From Pseudoalteromonas luteoviolacea H33-S (GTDB taxonomy: Bacteria > Pseudomonadota > Gammaproteobacteria > Enterobacterales > Alteromonadaceae): 64,000 bases of DNA. Positions 1 to 8,822 of the stretch are shown in pieces. Made by a program: the position numbers and the translations under genes. The stretch lies in assembly GCF_001625695.1 (NCBI RefSeq), contig NZ_AUXY01000035.1, forward strand, positions 186,001 through 250,000, read 5' to 3'. The notes under the pieces were generated by a model. That model was not told where the DNA came from, made no database searches, and saw only the letters and a list, made by a program, of their open reading frames with translations. Positions within the stretch are counted from its first letter, which is position 1. Each line of letters opens with the position of its first letter.

Positions 1-1158
1 GTTTTAACACTAAAAGAGCGTTTAAAGCAGCCCAAATTAAGAGAGGACGGTACTGTAGACATGCGAGACTTTGGCGCGCTCTCAAGTGTCTCACCTGGAA
101 CATTACTCATTACTCAGCGTCCAGCTACCCCCGGCAAAGAGGGGTTCACAGTAACAGGGGATAGCATTACACCAGTGCCTGGTGAATCGTTTCAACTGGT
201 TGCAGGTGAAGGCACTGAAATCTCACCAACCAATCCACTCGAGCTAATTTCAACCATTGCTGGCTGCCCCTCAGATATTCAAAACGGTATGCGAGTCGAC
301 GACATATTTACCATTGCAGATGTGAATGTGAAATCTGGCCATATTGAATTTAGCGGCAGCGTCATTGTCACCCATAACGTCGAACCCGGTATGAAAGTCA
401 AAGCCAGCGGTGACATTACTATCATGGGCACAGTCGAGTCCGGTGAAATTATCAGCGAAGGAAATATAGAAGTACGCGGCGGTGTCATTGGTCACCTTGA
501 TCACAGCGACAATGATCAAAGCTTAACCTGCAAACTCATCGCCAAAGGTAATATCAATATAGTCCACGGCCAATACACTTATTTAGAAGCCCGTAATATC
601 TATATTCAAAAACAAGCAAACCACTGTGATATCAAGGCACTCAGAACAGTTCGTGTTGGCTTAGAAGACAATCCTCGGGGTAAATTAATTGGCGGAACCG
701 TATTTGATGCGCAATCTGTCACAGCGGGCGAAATAGGTAGTCCTTCTGGGGCGACTATGTCCGTATACCTTGCCAATTCAGGCGTCGAAATTACCAATAA
801 AACCGACCAATGTATACGCGACTTAGGCGACACAGACGAGCAATTAGAAAATTTACAAAAAGCGGTCGAAAAAGCCGAACAACTCAAAGATATCGAAAAA
901 AAGAAAATGCTCATGGCCAAAATCAGTGCTACGCAAATCCATTATTGTCAGCAAGCTGAAGCACTTGAAAATAAACTCAGTGAGTTGGATCATACGCTTC
1001 ATGAATTACTTGAAGGTACAGAGTTACAAGCGACGTCTGCACTACATTCCGGTGTTGAAATTCATATTTTTGACAAAACCTATACCACCAACCGGAGTTA
1101 CCCACCTTGCACAGCAAAATTGGCAGATGGGCAAATAGAGATAGAATTTAAAATTTAG
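1..1158 (+). CDS. FapA/DUF342 family protein, 5' end outside the window
   Basis: The reading frame is open from base 1, so the ATG at 61 is internal and the true start lies upstream of the window. About 385 residues are visible. They show the glycine-rich beta-stranded pattern of DUF342 (FapA) proteins, with a PGKEGFTVTGD segment near the start, then a long run of short beta repeats (for example ASGDITIMGTVESGEIISEG), and a C-terminal coiled-coil stretch rich in Glu, Lys and Gln (around 780-1010). The family is named after a flagellar assembly protein, but the biochemical role of most members is unknown and I infer none here. The next gene, asnA, is convergent and only 26 bases away. Confident on family, weak on function. 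Confidence 0.8.
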   Translation, partial: VLTLKERLKQPKLREDGTVDMRDFGALSSVSPGTLLITQRPATPGKEGFTVTGDSITPVPGESFQLVAGEGTEISPTNPLELISTIAGCPSDIQNGMRVDDIFTIADVNVKSGHIEFSGSVIVTHNVEPGMKVKASGDITIMGTVESGEIISEGNIEVRGGVIGHLDHSDNDQSLTCKLIAKGNINIVHGQYTYLEARNIYIQKQANHCDIKALRTVRVGLEDNPRGKLIGGTVFDAQSVTAGEIGSPSGATMSVYLANSGVEITNKTDQCIRDLGDTDEQLENLQKAVEKAEQLKDIEKKKMLMAKISATQIHYCQQAEALENKLSELDHTLHELLEGTELQATSALHSGVEIHIFDKTYTTNRSYPPCTAKLADGQIEIEFKI

Positions 1159-1184
1159 AGGGGAGCCCTCCCCTCTTAAGTCAA

Positions 1185-2180
1185 TTAAAGTACGCCTTCA
1201 ATATCTTGCTTAAGCGCTTCTGGCCATACACCAACTTGAACTTGCGCAATGTGCTGCTTTTGCAATAACAGCATCACTAAACGAGATTGACCTATACCAC
1301 CGCCAATGGTCTGAGGTAGCTCACCTGCAAGTAGCGCTTTGTGCCAATCAAATTCAAGTCTCTCTTGCGCATCACTTATCTCTAACTGGTGTGCCAGAGA
1401 ATCAGGTGACACTCTGATACCCATTGATGAAATCTCAAAAGCATCTTCAAGAACCGGGTTCCAAACAATAATATCACCGTTTAGACCTTGGTATTTTTCA
1501 CATGTTGCCGTTGACCAATCGTCATAGTCCGGCGCGCGTACATCATGGATTTTACCATCACCTAGCTCGCCACCAATACCAATTAAAAATACCGCGCCAT
1601 ATTCTTGAGCAATCGCTTTTTCTCGCTGCTTTGCTGTAAAGTCAGGGTACATAGCTCTTAGCTCTTCGGCATGAACAAATGTGATTTTCTCAGGTAAAAA
1701 CACGTCTGTACCAAACTCTTGAGAAATGCTTTTCTCAGTATGCTTGATGCACTGATACAGTGTTTGAACAGTCTCTTTCAGTGTAACAAGGTTACGTTGT
1801 GAATCACCGCAAATGACTTTTTCCCAATCCCATTGATCAACAAAAACTGAATGAATAGGCGATAAACGGTCCTCATCTGGGCGCAGTGCTTTCATGTGAG
1901 TGTATAAACCCTCACCCACCTCAAAACCATAATCTCCCAACGTTTTACGCTTCCATTTAGCTAAAGAATGAACAACTTCAAACTCACTATCAGCGAGCGT
2001 TTTCACTTTCACTGATACCGCTTTTTCTGTGCCGCTTAAGTTGTCTTGAATACCGTCCCCTACCTTTGCCAGTATCGGTGCTTGTACTTCGACTAAACCT
2101 AATTGCTCAGTTAACTGTGCTGAAAAAACGCTTTTTACGCGAGCGATTTGCTGCTGTGTTTTTAAGTATTGTGCTTTCAT
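1185..2180 (-). CDS. asnA: Aspartate--ammonia ligase (asparagine synthetase A)
   Basis: Makes asparagine from aspartate, ammonia and ATP in the cytoplasm. The 331-residue protein aligns along its whole length with E. coli AsnA (330 residues), sharing blocks such as [68 protein letters not shown] and [10 protein letters not shown]. It is a class II aminoacyl-tRNA-synthetase-like fold; the final GGGIGQSR is the motif 3 arginine region. I chose the ATG at 2180, preceded by GGGGATCAAT, over the in-frame ATG four codons upstream, because it fits both the ribosome binding site and the E. coli N terminus. It is divergent from asnC, the expected regulator, with 176 bases between them. Confidence 0.97.
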   Translation of the reverse strand: MKAQYLKTQQQIARVKSVFSAQLTEQLGLVEVQAPILAKVGDGIQDNLSGTEKAVSVKVKTLADSEFEVVHSLAKWKRKTLGDYGFEVGEGLYTHMKALRPDEDRLSPIHSVFVDQWDWEKVICGDSQRNLVTLKETVQTLYQCIKHTEKSISQEFGTDVFLPEKITFVHAEELRAMYPDFTAKQREKAIAQEYGAVFLIGIGGELGDGKIHDVRAPDYDDWSTATCEKYQGLNGDIIVWNPVLEDAFEISSMGIRVSPDSLAHQLEISDAQERLEFDWHKALLAGELPQTIGGGIGQSRLVMLLLQKQHIAQVQVGVWPEALKQDIEGVL

Positions 2181-2240
2181 ATTGATCCCCATTCCAAATT
2201 TTTGATGATTCTGTGTATTAATTATCTGATATATCCATCG

Positions 2241-2348
2241 TCAACAAATTTTAGATAAAATTCAATATTCAAAAACAAAAATACTGAAACGCAACTTCAA
2301 TCAATAAAAAAAGTGATGTATATTTATTGAATCAACAATTATAGATAA
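2241..2348. promoter_or_regulatory. Divergent asnA/asnC control region with two direct repeats
   Basis: Two near-identical elements, TCAACAAATTTTAGATAA at 2241-2258 and TCAACAATTATAGATAA at 2332-2348, lie about 91 bases apart in the divergent intergenic region. The second ends just before the asnC start codon. In E. coli, AsnC activates asnA and represses its own gene, so these could be AsnC sites. That is inference from position and repetition only. Confidence 0.4.
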
Positions 2349-2356
2349 CAATAACC

Positions 2357-2815
2357 ATGGAAAATTATCAGATCGATAATCTCGATAAATCTATTTTGCA
2401 TGCACTAATGAATGACGCCAGAACTCCCTATGCTGAATTGGCCAAACGTTTTGCTGTGAGTGCGGGTACAATTCACGTTCGTGTCGAAAAGATGAAGCAA
2501 GCTGGGATCATCACAGGGACTAAAGTCTGCATCAATGCAAAAAAACTTGGCTATGATGTGTGTTGCTTTATCGGTATTAACCTCAAGCACGCAAGAGATT
2601 ACCAAGATACCATCGCGCAGTTAGAAAGTTTTGAGGAAGTTGTCGAAGCCTATTATACAACCGGTAATTACAGTATTTTTATCAAGGTTTTAAGTCAATC
2701 TATGGACCATTTACATGATGTACTTGTCAATAAAATACAATCGATTGAGGCCATTCAATCGACCGAGACCTTGATTTCTTTGCAAGCACCCATTATGCGT
2801 GAAATCCAGCCATAA
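2357..2815 (+). CDS. asnC: Lrp/AsnC-family transcriptional regulator AsnC
   Basis: A 152-residue Lrp/AsnC regulator that follows E. coli AsnC almost residue by residue: the MENYQIDNLD start, a helix-turn-helix in residues 5-60 (YAELAKRFAVSAGTIHVRVE, then KMKQAGIITG), and a C-terminal RAM ligand-binding domain with the LGYDVCCFIGI and EAYYTTGNYSIFIKV segments and IQSTETLISLQ near the end. The E. coli protein senses asparagine and controls asnA; the same role is very likely here because the gene is divergent from asnA. The ATG at 2357 gives the same N terminus as the E. coli protein. Confidence 0.95.
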   Translation: MENYQIDNLDKSILHALMNDARTPYAELAKRFAVSAGTIHVRVEKMKQAGIITGTKVCINAKKLGYDVCCFIGINLKHARDYQDTIAQLESFEEVVEAYYTTGNYSIFIKVLSQSMDHLHDVLVNKIQSIEAIQSTETLISLQAPIMREIQP

Positions 2816-2908
2816 ACTTTAGTCAGTTTTGAGGCCAAATAGGTGTGTACTTATACAGTAATTATTTTGGTATAATAGCCACAATATTGTATTTAAGAGC
2901 AGTCCTTG

Positions 2909-3604
2909 ATGAAAGAAAATCGCTTTCAGCGCGTAAAACGAATATTGGAACAACGACAAACGGATTTGACTGTGTGCCTCGATGAAGTGCACAAGCACCA
3001 TAACCTATCCGCTATCGTACGCACAGCTGATGCTGTTGGCTGTCACTATGTTCACGCCGTATGGCCGCAAGATCAAAGACGCTTAACCAACAACACTTCT
3101 GGTGGCAGCAAAAATTGGGTCGATACACAAATGCATGATGATATTGACCAAGCTGTTGCCAAAATCAGAGAGCAAAACCCAGGGATCCAATTACTTGCTA
3201 CCAATTTAAGTGATACCGCCGTCGACTTTAGAGAAATTGACTACACCAAACCAACTGCTGTGATTGTTGGTCAAGAGCGTTTAGGTATATCCGATAGGGC
3301 GCTTGAGCATGCTGACCAGCATATCGTCATTCCAATGGCAGGCATGGTGCAGTCATTAAATGTATCTGTTGCAGCAGCGCTCATTCTCTACGAAGCGCAA
3401 AGGCAACGCGAGGAAGCCGGTATGTACCAACGTAAAGACATGTTGGACCCGAAAGTAAAGCACACGCTCCTTTTTGAAGGGTGCCACCCAATTATTGCAA
3501 ACCGCTGTAATGAAAAAGGCCTTCCCTACCCTGAGTTAGATGAAGATGGCGAAATTGTCGCTGATGATGCATTTTGGAATACGCTCAAATTTAGTAAAAA
3601 GTAA
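2909..3604 (+). CDS. trmH: tRNA (guanosine-18-2'-O)-methyltransferase TrmH
   Basis: SpoU/SPOUT-class methyltransferase that methylates the ribose of G18 in the tRNA D loop using S-adenosylmethionine. The 231-residue product matches E. coli TrmH (229) throughout. Motif 1 is NLSAIVRTADAVGC, motif 2 is AVIVGQERLGI, and motif 3 is IPMAGMVQSLNVSVAAALI, which forms the knot. The C-terminal extension LPYPELDEDGEI is also as in E. coli. The ATG at 2909 directly follows an in-frame TTG at 2906; I prefer the ATG. recG starts nine bases downstream, the usual trmH-recG operon, although spoT is not upstream here. Confidence 0.96.
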   Translation: MKENRFQRVKRILEQRQTDLTVCLDEVHKHHNLSAIVRTADAVGCHYVHAVWPQDQRRLTNNTSGGSKNWVDTQMHDDIDQAVAKIREQNPGIQLLATNLSDTAVDFREIDYTKPTAVIVGQERLGISDRALEHADQHIVIPMAGMVQSLNVSVAAALILYEAQRQREEAGMYQRKDMLDPKVKHTLLFEGCHPIIANRCNEKGLPYPELDEDGEIVADDAFWNTLKFSKK

Positions 3605-3612
3605 GGAAACTC

Positions 3613-5697
3613 ATGTCTGCTCCTAATTTAGCTAATTACCCCATTACAGATCTAAAAGGTGTTGGTCCTAAAGCTGCTGAGAAGTTAGCTAAATTAGGTA
3701 TAGCAAGTGTTCAAGATATGTTATTTCACTTGCCATTACGATACGAAGATAGAGCGAAAACCTACTCCATCGCGACATTAATGCCGCATATGCACGTCAG
3801 TGTAGAAGGAGAAATTGAGCAAGCAAACATCACTTTTGGTAAACGCCGTATGCTTGTGTGCCAAATTAACGATGGTACAGGCAGGCTCACTCTGCGCTTT
3901 TTCAATTTCTCCGCGGCACAAAAAAATGCCATGCAACCTGGTAAAATCATGCGCTGCTTTGGTGAGGCTCGCCGTGGTCGAGTTGGCCTTGAAATGGCAC
4001 ACCCTGAGTATAGTATCAAGGATACACTGCAAGATAATAACGCAGCCGATGATACACTCACCCCAGTCTATCCTACGACTGAAGGGCTTAAGCAGCTCAG
4101 CATACGAGCAATTGCAGAGCAAGCAGTAAAATTACTGCAAAAATACGATATAGAAGACCATTTACCAGCTCAATTCAGACCAAATCAATTAAGCCTCAAA
4201 GAAGCGTTACTGTTATTACACTCGCCTTCACACGACGTTGATTTAAGCCAATTGGAATTAGGGCAGCACCCTGCACAGCAGCGTCTTGCTTTTGAAGAAC
4301 TACTGGCACAAAACTTAAGTTTATTAAAACTCAGGAAAAAAAGCCAAGCCGTCAAAGCAATTGCACTGCCGCCTACTAACCCACTAGAAACTGAGTTTTT
4401 GGCCCAACTTCCATTTAAGCCAACCAATGCGCAAAGCAGAGTTGTTAGTGAGATAAAACAGGATTTACAAAAACCAGAGCCAATGCTTCGCTTAGTACAA
4501 GGTGATGTAGGTTCAGGTAAAACCTTAGTCGCAGCGCTCAGCGCTTTAACGGCAATATCTAAAGGCTTTCAAGTTGCATTGATGGCGCCTACAGAGATCC
4601 TATCAGAGCAACACGCGCTCAACTTCACAAACTGGTTTACTGCATTAGGCGTTGAAACATGCTGGCTGGGTGGAAAAACCAAAGGGAAAGAACGCAAAGA
4701 AACACTTGAAAAAATCGCCTCTGGACAAGCTCAAATGGTCGTAGGCACACACGCCCTATTTCAAGAACAGGTGATATTCTCAAATCTTGCGCTTATCATT
4801 ATTGATGAGCAACACAGATTTGGTGTACATCAACGTCTATCTCTTAGAGAAAAAGGCAAATTTGGCGATTGCTATCCACACCAGCTGGTGATGACGGCGA
4901 CACCTATCCCCCGTACGCTAGCTATGACTGCGTATGCAGACTTGGAAACTTCAGTTATAGATGAACTCCCTCCTGGTAGAACGCCTATTACAACCGTAGC
5001 AGTACCTGATACTCGCCGTGATGAAGTAATTAAACGTGTCAAAAGCGCATGTATCGAACAAAATCGGCAAGTGTATTGGGTATGCACACTTATTGATGAG
5101 TCTGAAGTACTGCAATGCCAAGCCGCGGAAGATACTGCTGAGCAGTTGACCAAATTACTGCCAGAGCTGAAAATAGCACTTGTCCACGGCCGTATGAAAG
5201 CCCAAGAAAAACAACAAATCATGGCAGACTTTAAAGCGGGTACGTATCATGTACTCGTTGCCACAACCGTGATAGAAGTGGGCGTTGATGTCCCAAATGC
5301 CAGCCTAATAATTATTGAAAACCCAGAACGACTTGGACTTGCTCAACTGCACCAACTTAGAGGTCGGGTCGGACGTGGCGATATAGCTTCTCATTGCCTA
5401 CTGCTATATCACGCGCCACTGTCTAACACAGCTCAGAAAAGACTGGGCGTACTGAGAGATAGCAATGATGGGTTTGTCATTGCTGAAAAAGATTTAGAAA
5501 TAAGAGGGCCTGGTGAAGTACTTGGTACCAAGCAAACAGGACTTGTTGATCTTAAAATTGCAGATTTAACTCGTGATAAACATATGCTGCCCAGTATTCG
5601 TGCACTTGCATTTTCATTACTCAATCAATACCAAGATTCTGTAGACCCTTTGATCCTGCGCTGGATGGGTAATCGAGGGGAGTTCGCGATGGCTTAA
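3613..5697 (+). CDS. recG: ATP-dependent DNA helicase RecG
   Basis: Double-stranded DNA translocase that remodels stalled replication forks and Holliday junctions. The 694-residue length is that of the family (E. coli 693). The N-terminal wedge/OB domain (about residues 1-250, with the LPLRYEDR motif) precedes the two RecA-like domains. Walker A GDVGSGKT is at residues 297-304, the DEQH box at about 398-401, followed by TATPIPRTLA, then TTVIEVGVDVPNA and the LRGRVGRG motif VI. It is in the trmH operon. Its stop codon overlaps that of the convergent glyoxalase-like gene by a few bases, so the two messages must share 3' ends. Confidence 0.98.
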   Translation: MSAPNLANYPITDLKGVGPKAAEKLAKLGIASVQDMLFHLPLRYEDRAKTYSIATLMPHMHVSVEGEIEQANITFGKRRMLVCQINDGTGRLTLRFFNFSAAQKNAMQPGKIMRCFGEARRGRVGLEMAHPEYSIKDTLQDNNAADDTLTPVYPTTEGLKQLSIRAIAEQAVKLLQKYDIEDHLPAQFRPNQLSLKEALLLLHSPSHDVDLSQLELGQHPAQQRLAFEELLAQNLSLLKLRKKSQAVKAIALPPTNPLETEFLAQLPFKPTNAQSRVVSEIKQDLQKPEPMLRLVQGDVGSGKTLVAALSALTAISKGFQVALMAPTEILSEQHALNFTNWFTALGVETCWLGGKTKGKERKETLEKIASGQAQMVVGTHALFQEQVIFSNLALIIIDEQHRFGVHQRLSLREKGKFGDCYPHQLVMTATPIPRTLAMTAYADLETSVIDELPPGRTPITTVAVPDTRRDEVIKRVKSACIEQNRQVYWVCTLIDESEVLQCQAAEDTAEQLTKLLPELKIALVHGRMKAQEKQQIMADFKAGTYHVLVATTVIEVGVDVPNASLIIIENPERLGLAQLHQLRGRVGRGDIASHCLLLYHAPLSNTAQKRLGVLRDSNDGFVIAEKDLEIRGPGEVLGTKQTGLVDLKIADLTRDKHMLPSIRALAFSLLNQYQDSVDPLILRWMGNRGEFAMA

Positions 5698-6089
5698 AAA
5701 TATGTTTCGTTTCTTTCAATGATTTCGACTTGATAGCCATCGGGATCTGCAACAAAAAAGAATCGCGCCACTAATTTGTCCTTATGATGCAGCGATTTAA
5801 TGTCTGAAGGAGCGTAGTTATGTAAACTTGCGATGCGCCATATTGACTCAATATCCTCAGTACTAAAAGCTAAATGACCATACCCATTACCCAGTTCATA
5901 TGATTTTTCGTTATCATAATTATATGTTAGCTCAAGCTCAAAGCTGGTCTCTTTATTAGCTAAATAAGTGAGCGAAAAGCCTTCAAAATCTACCTGCCTT
6001 TTTACCTCTAAATCAAAAAGTTCGTGATAAAATTGTACAGATTGTGATAAGTCTCGTACTCGGATCATTGAATGTATCATTTTAGCCAT
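5694..6089 (-). CDS. Glyoxalase I-like VOC protein (probable lactoylglutathione lyase)
   Basis: A 131-residue single-domain vicinal-oxygen-chelate protein close to E. coli GloA. All four metal-binding positions of GloA appear to be kept: His6 (MIHSMIRV), Glu53 (LELTYN), His72 (GYGHLAF) and Glu122 (DPDGYQVEIIE). GloA isomerises the methylglyoxal-glutathione hemithioacetal to S-lactoylglutathione. The glutathione-binding segment YNYDNEKSYELGNGYGHLA also resembles GloA, so this activity is probable, but paralogous VOC proteins with other substrates exist. The start ATG at 6089 is 15 bases from the divergent ATG of the ribbon-helix-helix gene at 6104, so the two share a tiny promoter region. It overlaps the recG stop convergently. 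Confidence 0.8.
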   Translation of the reverse strand: MAKMIHSMIRVRDLSQSVQFYHELFDLEVKRQVDFEGFSLTYLANKETSFELELTYNYDNEKSYELGNGYGHLAFSTEDIESIWRIASLHNYAPSDIKSLHHKDKLVARFFFVADPDGYQVEIIERNETYF

Positions 6090-6103
6090 GGGAGCTTCCT
6101 AAT

Positions 6104-6370
6104 ATGTGCGAACTATACGCATCTCAAACACCTGAATTATATCAAGTCACTAAAAAGTCTATTCGTATACAAGGGGTTGTCACGAGCTTAGCGCTTGAAA
6201 ATAAGGTTTGGCGGATACTCGAAAAAATCGCAGCACAGGAACACACCACGCTTGCCCAATTTATTTCCACTTTGTATCAGGAATCTATTGAAAGACACGG
6301 GACAGTAACTAATCTCGCTTCGTTATTGCGAATATCTTGCCTTACCTACTTAGAAAATTGTACAGAATAG
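6104..6370 (+). CDS. Small ribbon-helix-helix domain protein
   Basis: An 88-residue protein resembling the RHH_4-type ribbon-helix-helix family: a beta strand with SIRIQGVVTSLALEN, then VWRILEKIAAQEHTTLAQFISTLYQES and a C-terminal NLASLLRISCLTYLEN helix. Such proteins normally dimerise and bind DNA through the N-terminal strand. The target is unknown. A GGAG lies about nine bases before the ATG. It is divergent from the glyoxalase-like gene. It is not obviously part of a toxin-antitoxin pair: the next gene starts 126 bases downstream and resembles a recombinase, not a toxin. Confidence 0.7.
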   Translation: MCELYASQTPELYQVTKKSIRIQGVVTSLALENKVWRILEKIAAQEHTTLAQFISTLYQESIERHGTVTNLASLLRISCLTYLENCTE

Positions 6371-6496
6371 ATAGGGAGCTGTGGTAGTAACCCACTACTA
6401 CAGAAGGATTTACAAATAATTTTTATAGTCCTTTCACATTGCAATTAAACGCTATAGACTTGTCTACCAAATATTTAATAGCTAAAGCACTGACTT

Positions 6497-7174
6497 ATGA
6501 AATCTCAGTTTGGCAGACGCGCCTTTACCCACATGGAACTGTATAGTCTGTTTAATGGCTATATTTACGGCGACGAAAAGCTCAAACGAGAACAGCCTAA
6601 ACATTGGCATTTTTGGCTTCCATTACTCGCTTACTATACTGGCGCTTATAGCGATGAGCTCGGTAATCTCACTTTGAGTGACATAGACACCATAGAGTCA
6701 ATCCACACTTTTAAATTTCATACACATGGAAAGATCCAGCCTAGAGTAGTGCCAATCCATAGTGCATTATGGCACGCGGGGCTGGAGCACTATATTCAAC
6801 TTGTTAAAGAGTTAGGGCATGATAGGTTACTATTCGATCTACCATCTAAGTCAAATCGTTATAGTGAAAAAGTTCGGATTTGGTTTTCTGGGGAAGGCGA
6901 GCGTTTAGGTTACTTGCAAAAATGCGGTCTACCAAATATTGATCAACAAGGTCTTAAAACTGCAATTAGTAGCTTGAGGTTGAACTTTGAGCAACAGATA
7001 TATATTTCTGCGATTCAGCTGGGAAATCGTTCTGCTATGAGCTATTTACTTGGTTTAAAAGAAAATGGGGATGTCGTTGATATACCAAGTATTGACTTGC
7101 TAGCCAAAGTCGTAAAACCCGTTAGAGTGTTAAACAGCAACATAACCTGGAAAAGGTTTACCGAACGCCACTAG
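6497..7174 (+). CDS. Tyrosine-recombinase-like protein lacking catalytic residues
   Basis: A 225-residue protein that looks like the catalytic domain of phage integrases without the N-terminal core-binding domain. Visible landmarks are FTHMELYSLFNGY, FWLPLLAYYTGAYSDELGNLTLSDI (normally YTGAR.xEL), QPRVVPIHSALW, the SSLRLNFEQQ segment in the place of HxLRHTF, and a late GNRSAMSYLLG in the place of the GH box. The first catalytic arginine is Tyr, the HxxR histidine is Ser, and no clear nucleophilic Tyr follows the last motif. It is therefore probably not an active recombinase and may be a domesticated DNA-binding relic. No attachment sites or other phage genes are adjacent. The family assignment is by pattern only. 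Confidence 0.6.
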   Translation: MKSQFGRRAFTHMELYSLFNGYIYGDEKLKREQPKHWHFWLPLLAYYTGAYSDELGNLTLSDIDTIESIHTFKFHTHGKIQPRVVPIHSALWHAGLEHYIQLVKELGHDRLLFDLPSKSNRYSEKVRIWFSGEGERLGYLQKCGLPNIDQQGLKTAISSLRLNFEQQIYISAIQLGNRSAMSYLLGLKENGDVVDIPSIDLLAKVVKPVRVLNSNITWKRFTERH

Positions 7175-7191
7175 CCGCAAAATGTCGTATC

Positions 7192-7216
7192 AAGCAGACT
7201 CTATAAGAGCCTGCTT
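7192..7216. terminator. Hairpin between the recombinase-like gene and galU
   Basis: An imperfect inverted repeat (AAGCAGACTCT / AGAGCCTGCTT around TA) lies between the two convergent genes. It has no strong T run on either side, so a bidirectional terminator is only possible. Confidence 0.35.
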
Positions 7217-7226
7217 ACTTTATCAT

Positions 7227-8102
7227 TTATAATGATTTGATGTACTGAGTGAATTCATTACCAAGCGTTTCATCTTTCATAGCATACTGAACAATCGCCT
7301 TCAGATAGCCTAACTTGTCACCACAATCGTGAGATACGCCACTCATATGAAATGCCTCAACCGTTTCAGTTTCCATTAACATATCGATGGCATCTGTAAG
7401 CTGGATCTCACTTCCTGCACCTACAGGCGTCTTCTTCAATAGCGGCCAAATTTTACTAGATAGGACATAACGCCCAACTACAGCCAAGTTTGATGGCGCG
7501 TTTTCTTGATTTGGCTTCTCAACCATGGACTTAATAGCTGTGCTTTGCCCCGGCGACAAATCAACACCATTGATATCTGCAATACCATACTTGCTGACAT
7601 CTTCATGCGGAACTGGCTCTAACATAATTTGGCTACTGCCATTTTCTTGGAAGCGTTTAACCATTGCAGCTAAGTTTTCGCTTCTCTGATCAGCACTGTA
7701 CTCATCTAAAATGACATCAGGAAGCACAACGATAAAATCATCATCCCCAACTATTGGTTTTGCACACAAGACTGCATGTCCAAGCCCTTTGGCCTCGCCT
7801 TGTCTTACATGCATTATTGTCACGTCTTCAGGACAAATTGAGCGGATTTCATCTAACAGTTTTCTCTTAACTCGCTTTTCTAGCGTAGCTTCCAACTCAA
7901 AGCTTGTATCAAAGTGGTTTTCAATTGCATTTTTAGAAGAGTGAGTTACCAAGACAATTTCTTTTACACCAGCAGATACACACTCCTTGACGATATATTG
8001 AATAAGTGGCTTATCTACAACCGGTAACATTTCCTTTGGGATTGCCTTTGTTGCTGGCAACATGCGGGTTCCTAAACCCGCAACAGGTATAACTGCTTTC
8101 AT
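7227..8102 (-). CDS. galU: UTP--glucose-1-phosphate uridylyltransferase
   Basis: Makes UDP-glucose from UTP and glucose-1-phosphate, the precursor for cell-surface polysaccharides, the galactose pathway and osmoprotective glucans. The 291-residue protein has the nucleotidyltransferase signature at the N terminus ([19 protein letters not shown], residues 9-27), the [10 protein letters not shown] segment, [11 protein letters not shown], and VVLPDVILD for metal and sugar-nucleotide binding, then [11 protein letters not shown] and [13 protein letters not shown]. The start MKAVIPVAG at 8102 is the usual one. It appears to be monocistronic. Confidence 0.96.
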   Translation of the reverse strand: MKAVIPVAGLGTRMLPATKAIPKEMLPVVDKPLIQYIVKECVSAGVKEIVLVTHSSKNAIENHFDTSFELEATLEKRVKRKLLDEIRSICPEDVTIMHVRQGEAKGLGHAVLCAKPIVGDDDFIVVLPDVILDEYSADQRSENLAAMVKRFQENGSSQIMLEPVPHEDVSKYGIADINGVDLSPGQSTAIKSMVEKPNQENAPSNLAVVGRYVLSSKIWPLLKKTPVGAGSEIQLTDAIDMLMETETVEAFHMSGVSHDCGDKLGYLKAIVQYAMKDETLGNEFTQYIKSL

Positions 8103-8212
8103 ATGTGTTCGCTATCGAGTTCTATTTTTTAAGGTAAAACCTAATTCTATCTTACATAGCAATTGTGTGAAATGTTTTAAGTAAAATAAAAATTCTCTCA
8201 AATTACTATTGT

Positions 8213-8235
8213 AAAAAAGGGGTCTGTCGACCCCA
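8213..8235 (-). terminator. Rho-independent terminator after hpf
   Basis: On the minus strand a GGGGTC/GACCCC stem is followed directly by six T residues, seven bases beyond the hpf stop codon. Confidence 0.8.
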
Positions 8236-8241
8236 TATAAA

Positions 8242-8598
8242 TCAGTTTAAGTTCATTTCTTGTATTATTTCATGTGCTATGGGCGGCGTCGTGCTCACCG
8301 GTTTTTCATGTTTATTGGCTTTTAACTGTCCTTTTCTGTGCTTCAATGATGCGTCTAGTTTTTTTGCAGCATTTGCAATGGCTGGATACATCACGTCATT
8401 TTCACCCTTTACTGAAATCCGTGAGCCAGCATAGTTTGTACTTATTTCCGTATAAAACTTTTTATGTTCTTTGCTGATTATTATATCTAGTGACAACAAC
8501 GAAGGAAAATGATTGGCAATTTTAGAAAATTTTTCTTGTACGTGTTGTTTCACTGCATCTGTCATATCTACGTGATGACCAGAAAGATTAATCTTCAT
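8242..8598 (-). CDS. hpf: Ribosome hibernation promoting factor, short form
   Basis: A 118-residue HPF/RaiA (YfiA family) protein. It begins MKINLSGHHVDMTDAVKQHVQEK and carries the conserved beta-alpha-beta-beta-beta-alpha pattern with YTEISTNYAGSRISVKGENDVMYPAIANAAKKLDASLKHRKG. These proteins bind the 30S decoding region in stationary phase or stress and shut down or dimerise ribosomes. It lacks the long C-terminal dimerisation domain, so it is a short form. The tail of about 25 residues (after KANKHEKP) is more like RaiA in length, so HPF versus RaiA is not settled by eye. A GGAAGATCCT segment precedes the ATG. Confidence 0.85.
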   Translation of the reverse strand: MKINLSGHHVDMTDAVKQHVQEKFSKIANHFPSLLSLDIIISKEHKKFYTEISTNYAGSRISVKGENDVMYPAIANAAKKLDASLKHRKGQLKANKHEKPVSTTPPIAHEIIQEMNLN

Positions 8599-8773
8599 AG
8601 GATCTTCCTTTTTTTATTTACCCTATAAATAAGTATTGGAGCAGACCCTCCAATTCTCAAGGTCTAATTTAAGAAAAATGTCATGATGTAGTTATCTATT
8701 TGATTTAGGTCATATTAGAATTGTGGTATTCAACACTCATAGATCGTGAGATTTGAGAGGAGTTGCATATACT

Positions 8774-8801
8774 AAAAAAGCCCCCAAAGTGGGAGCTTTT
8801 T
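8774..8801 (-). terminator. Rho-independent terminator after the DUF3718 gene
   Basis: A stem AAAAGCTCCC/GGGGGCTTTT with a five-base loop and one mismatch, read on the minus strand and followed by T residues, just beyond the stop of the DUF3718 gene. Confidence 0.75.
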
Positions 8802-8822
8802 CACGTAAGAACAGATGTTAAA

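Noticed and set aside
926..1138. Overlapping reading frame inside the FapA gene
   Set aside because: It lies fully within a real gene in another frame and has no independent support; many such frames in the window were left out for the same reason.
6497..7174. Active phage integrase marking a prophage or island
   Set aside because: Catalytic residues are missing and no phage genes, tRNA or direct repeats flank it.
6104..7174. Toxin-antitoxin pair (ribbon-helix-helix protein plus next gene)
   Set aside because: The downstream protein is recombinase-like, not toxin-like, and the genes are 126 bases apart.
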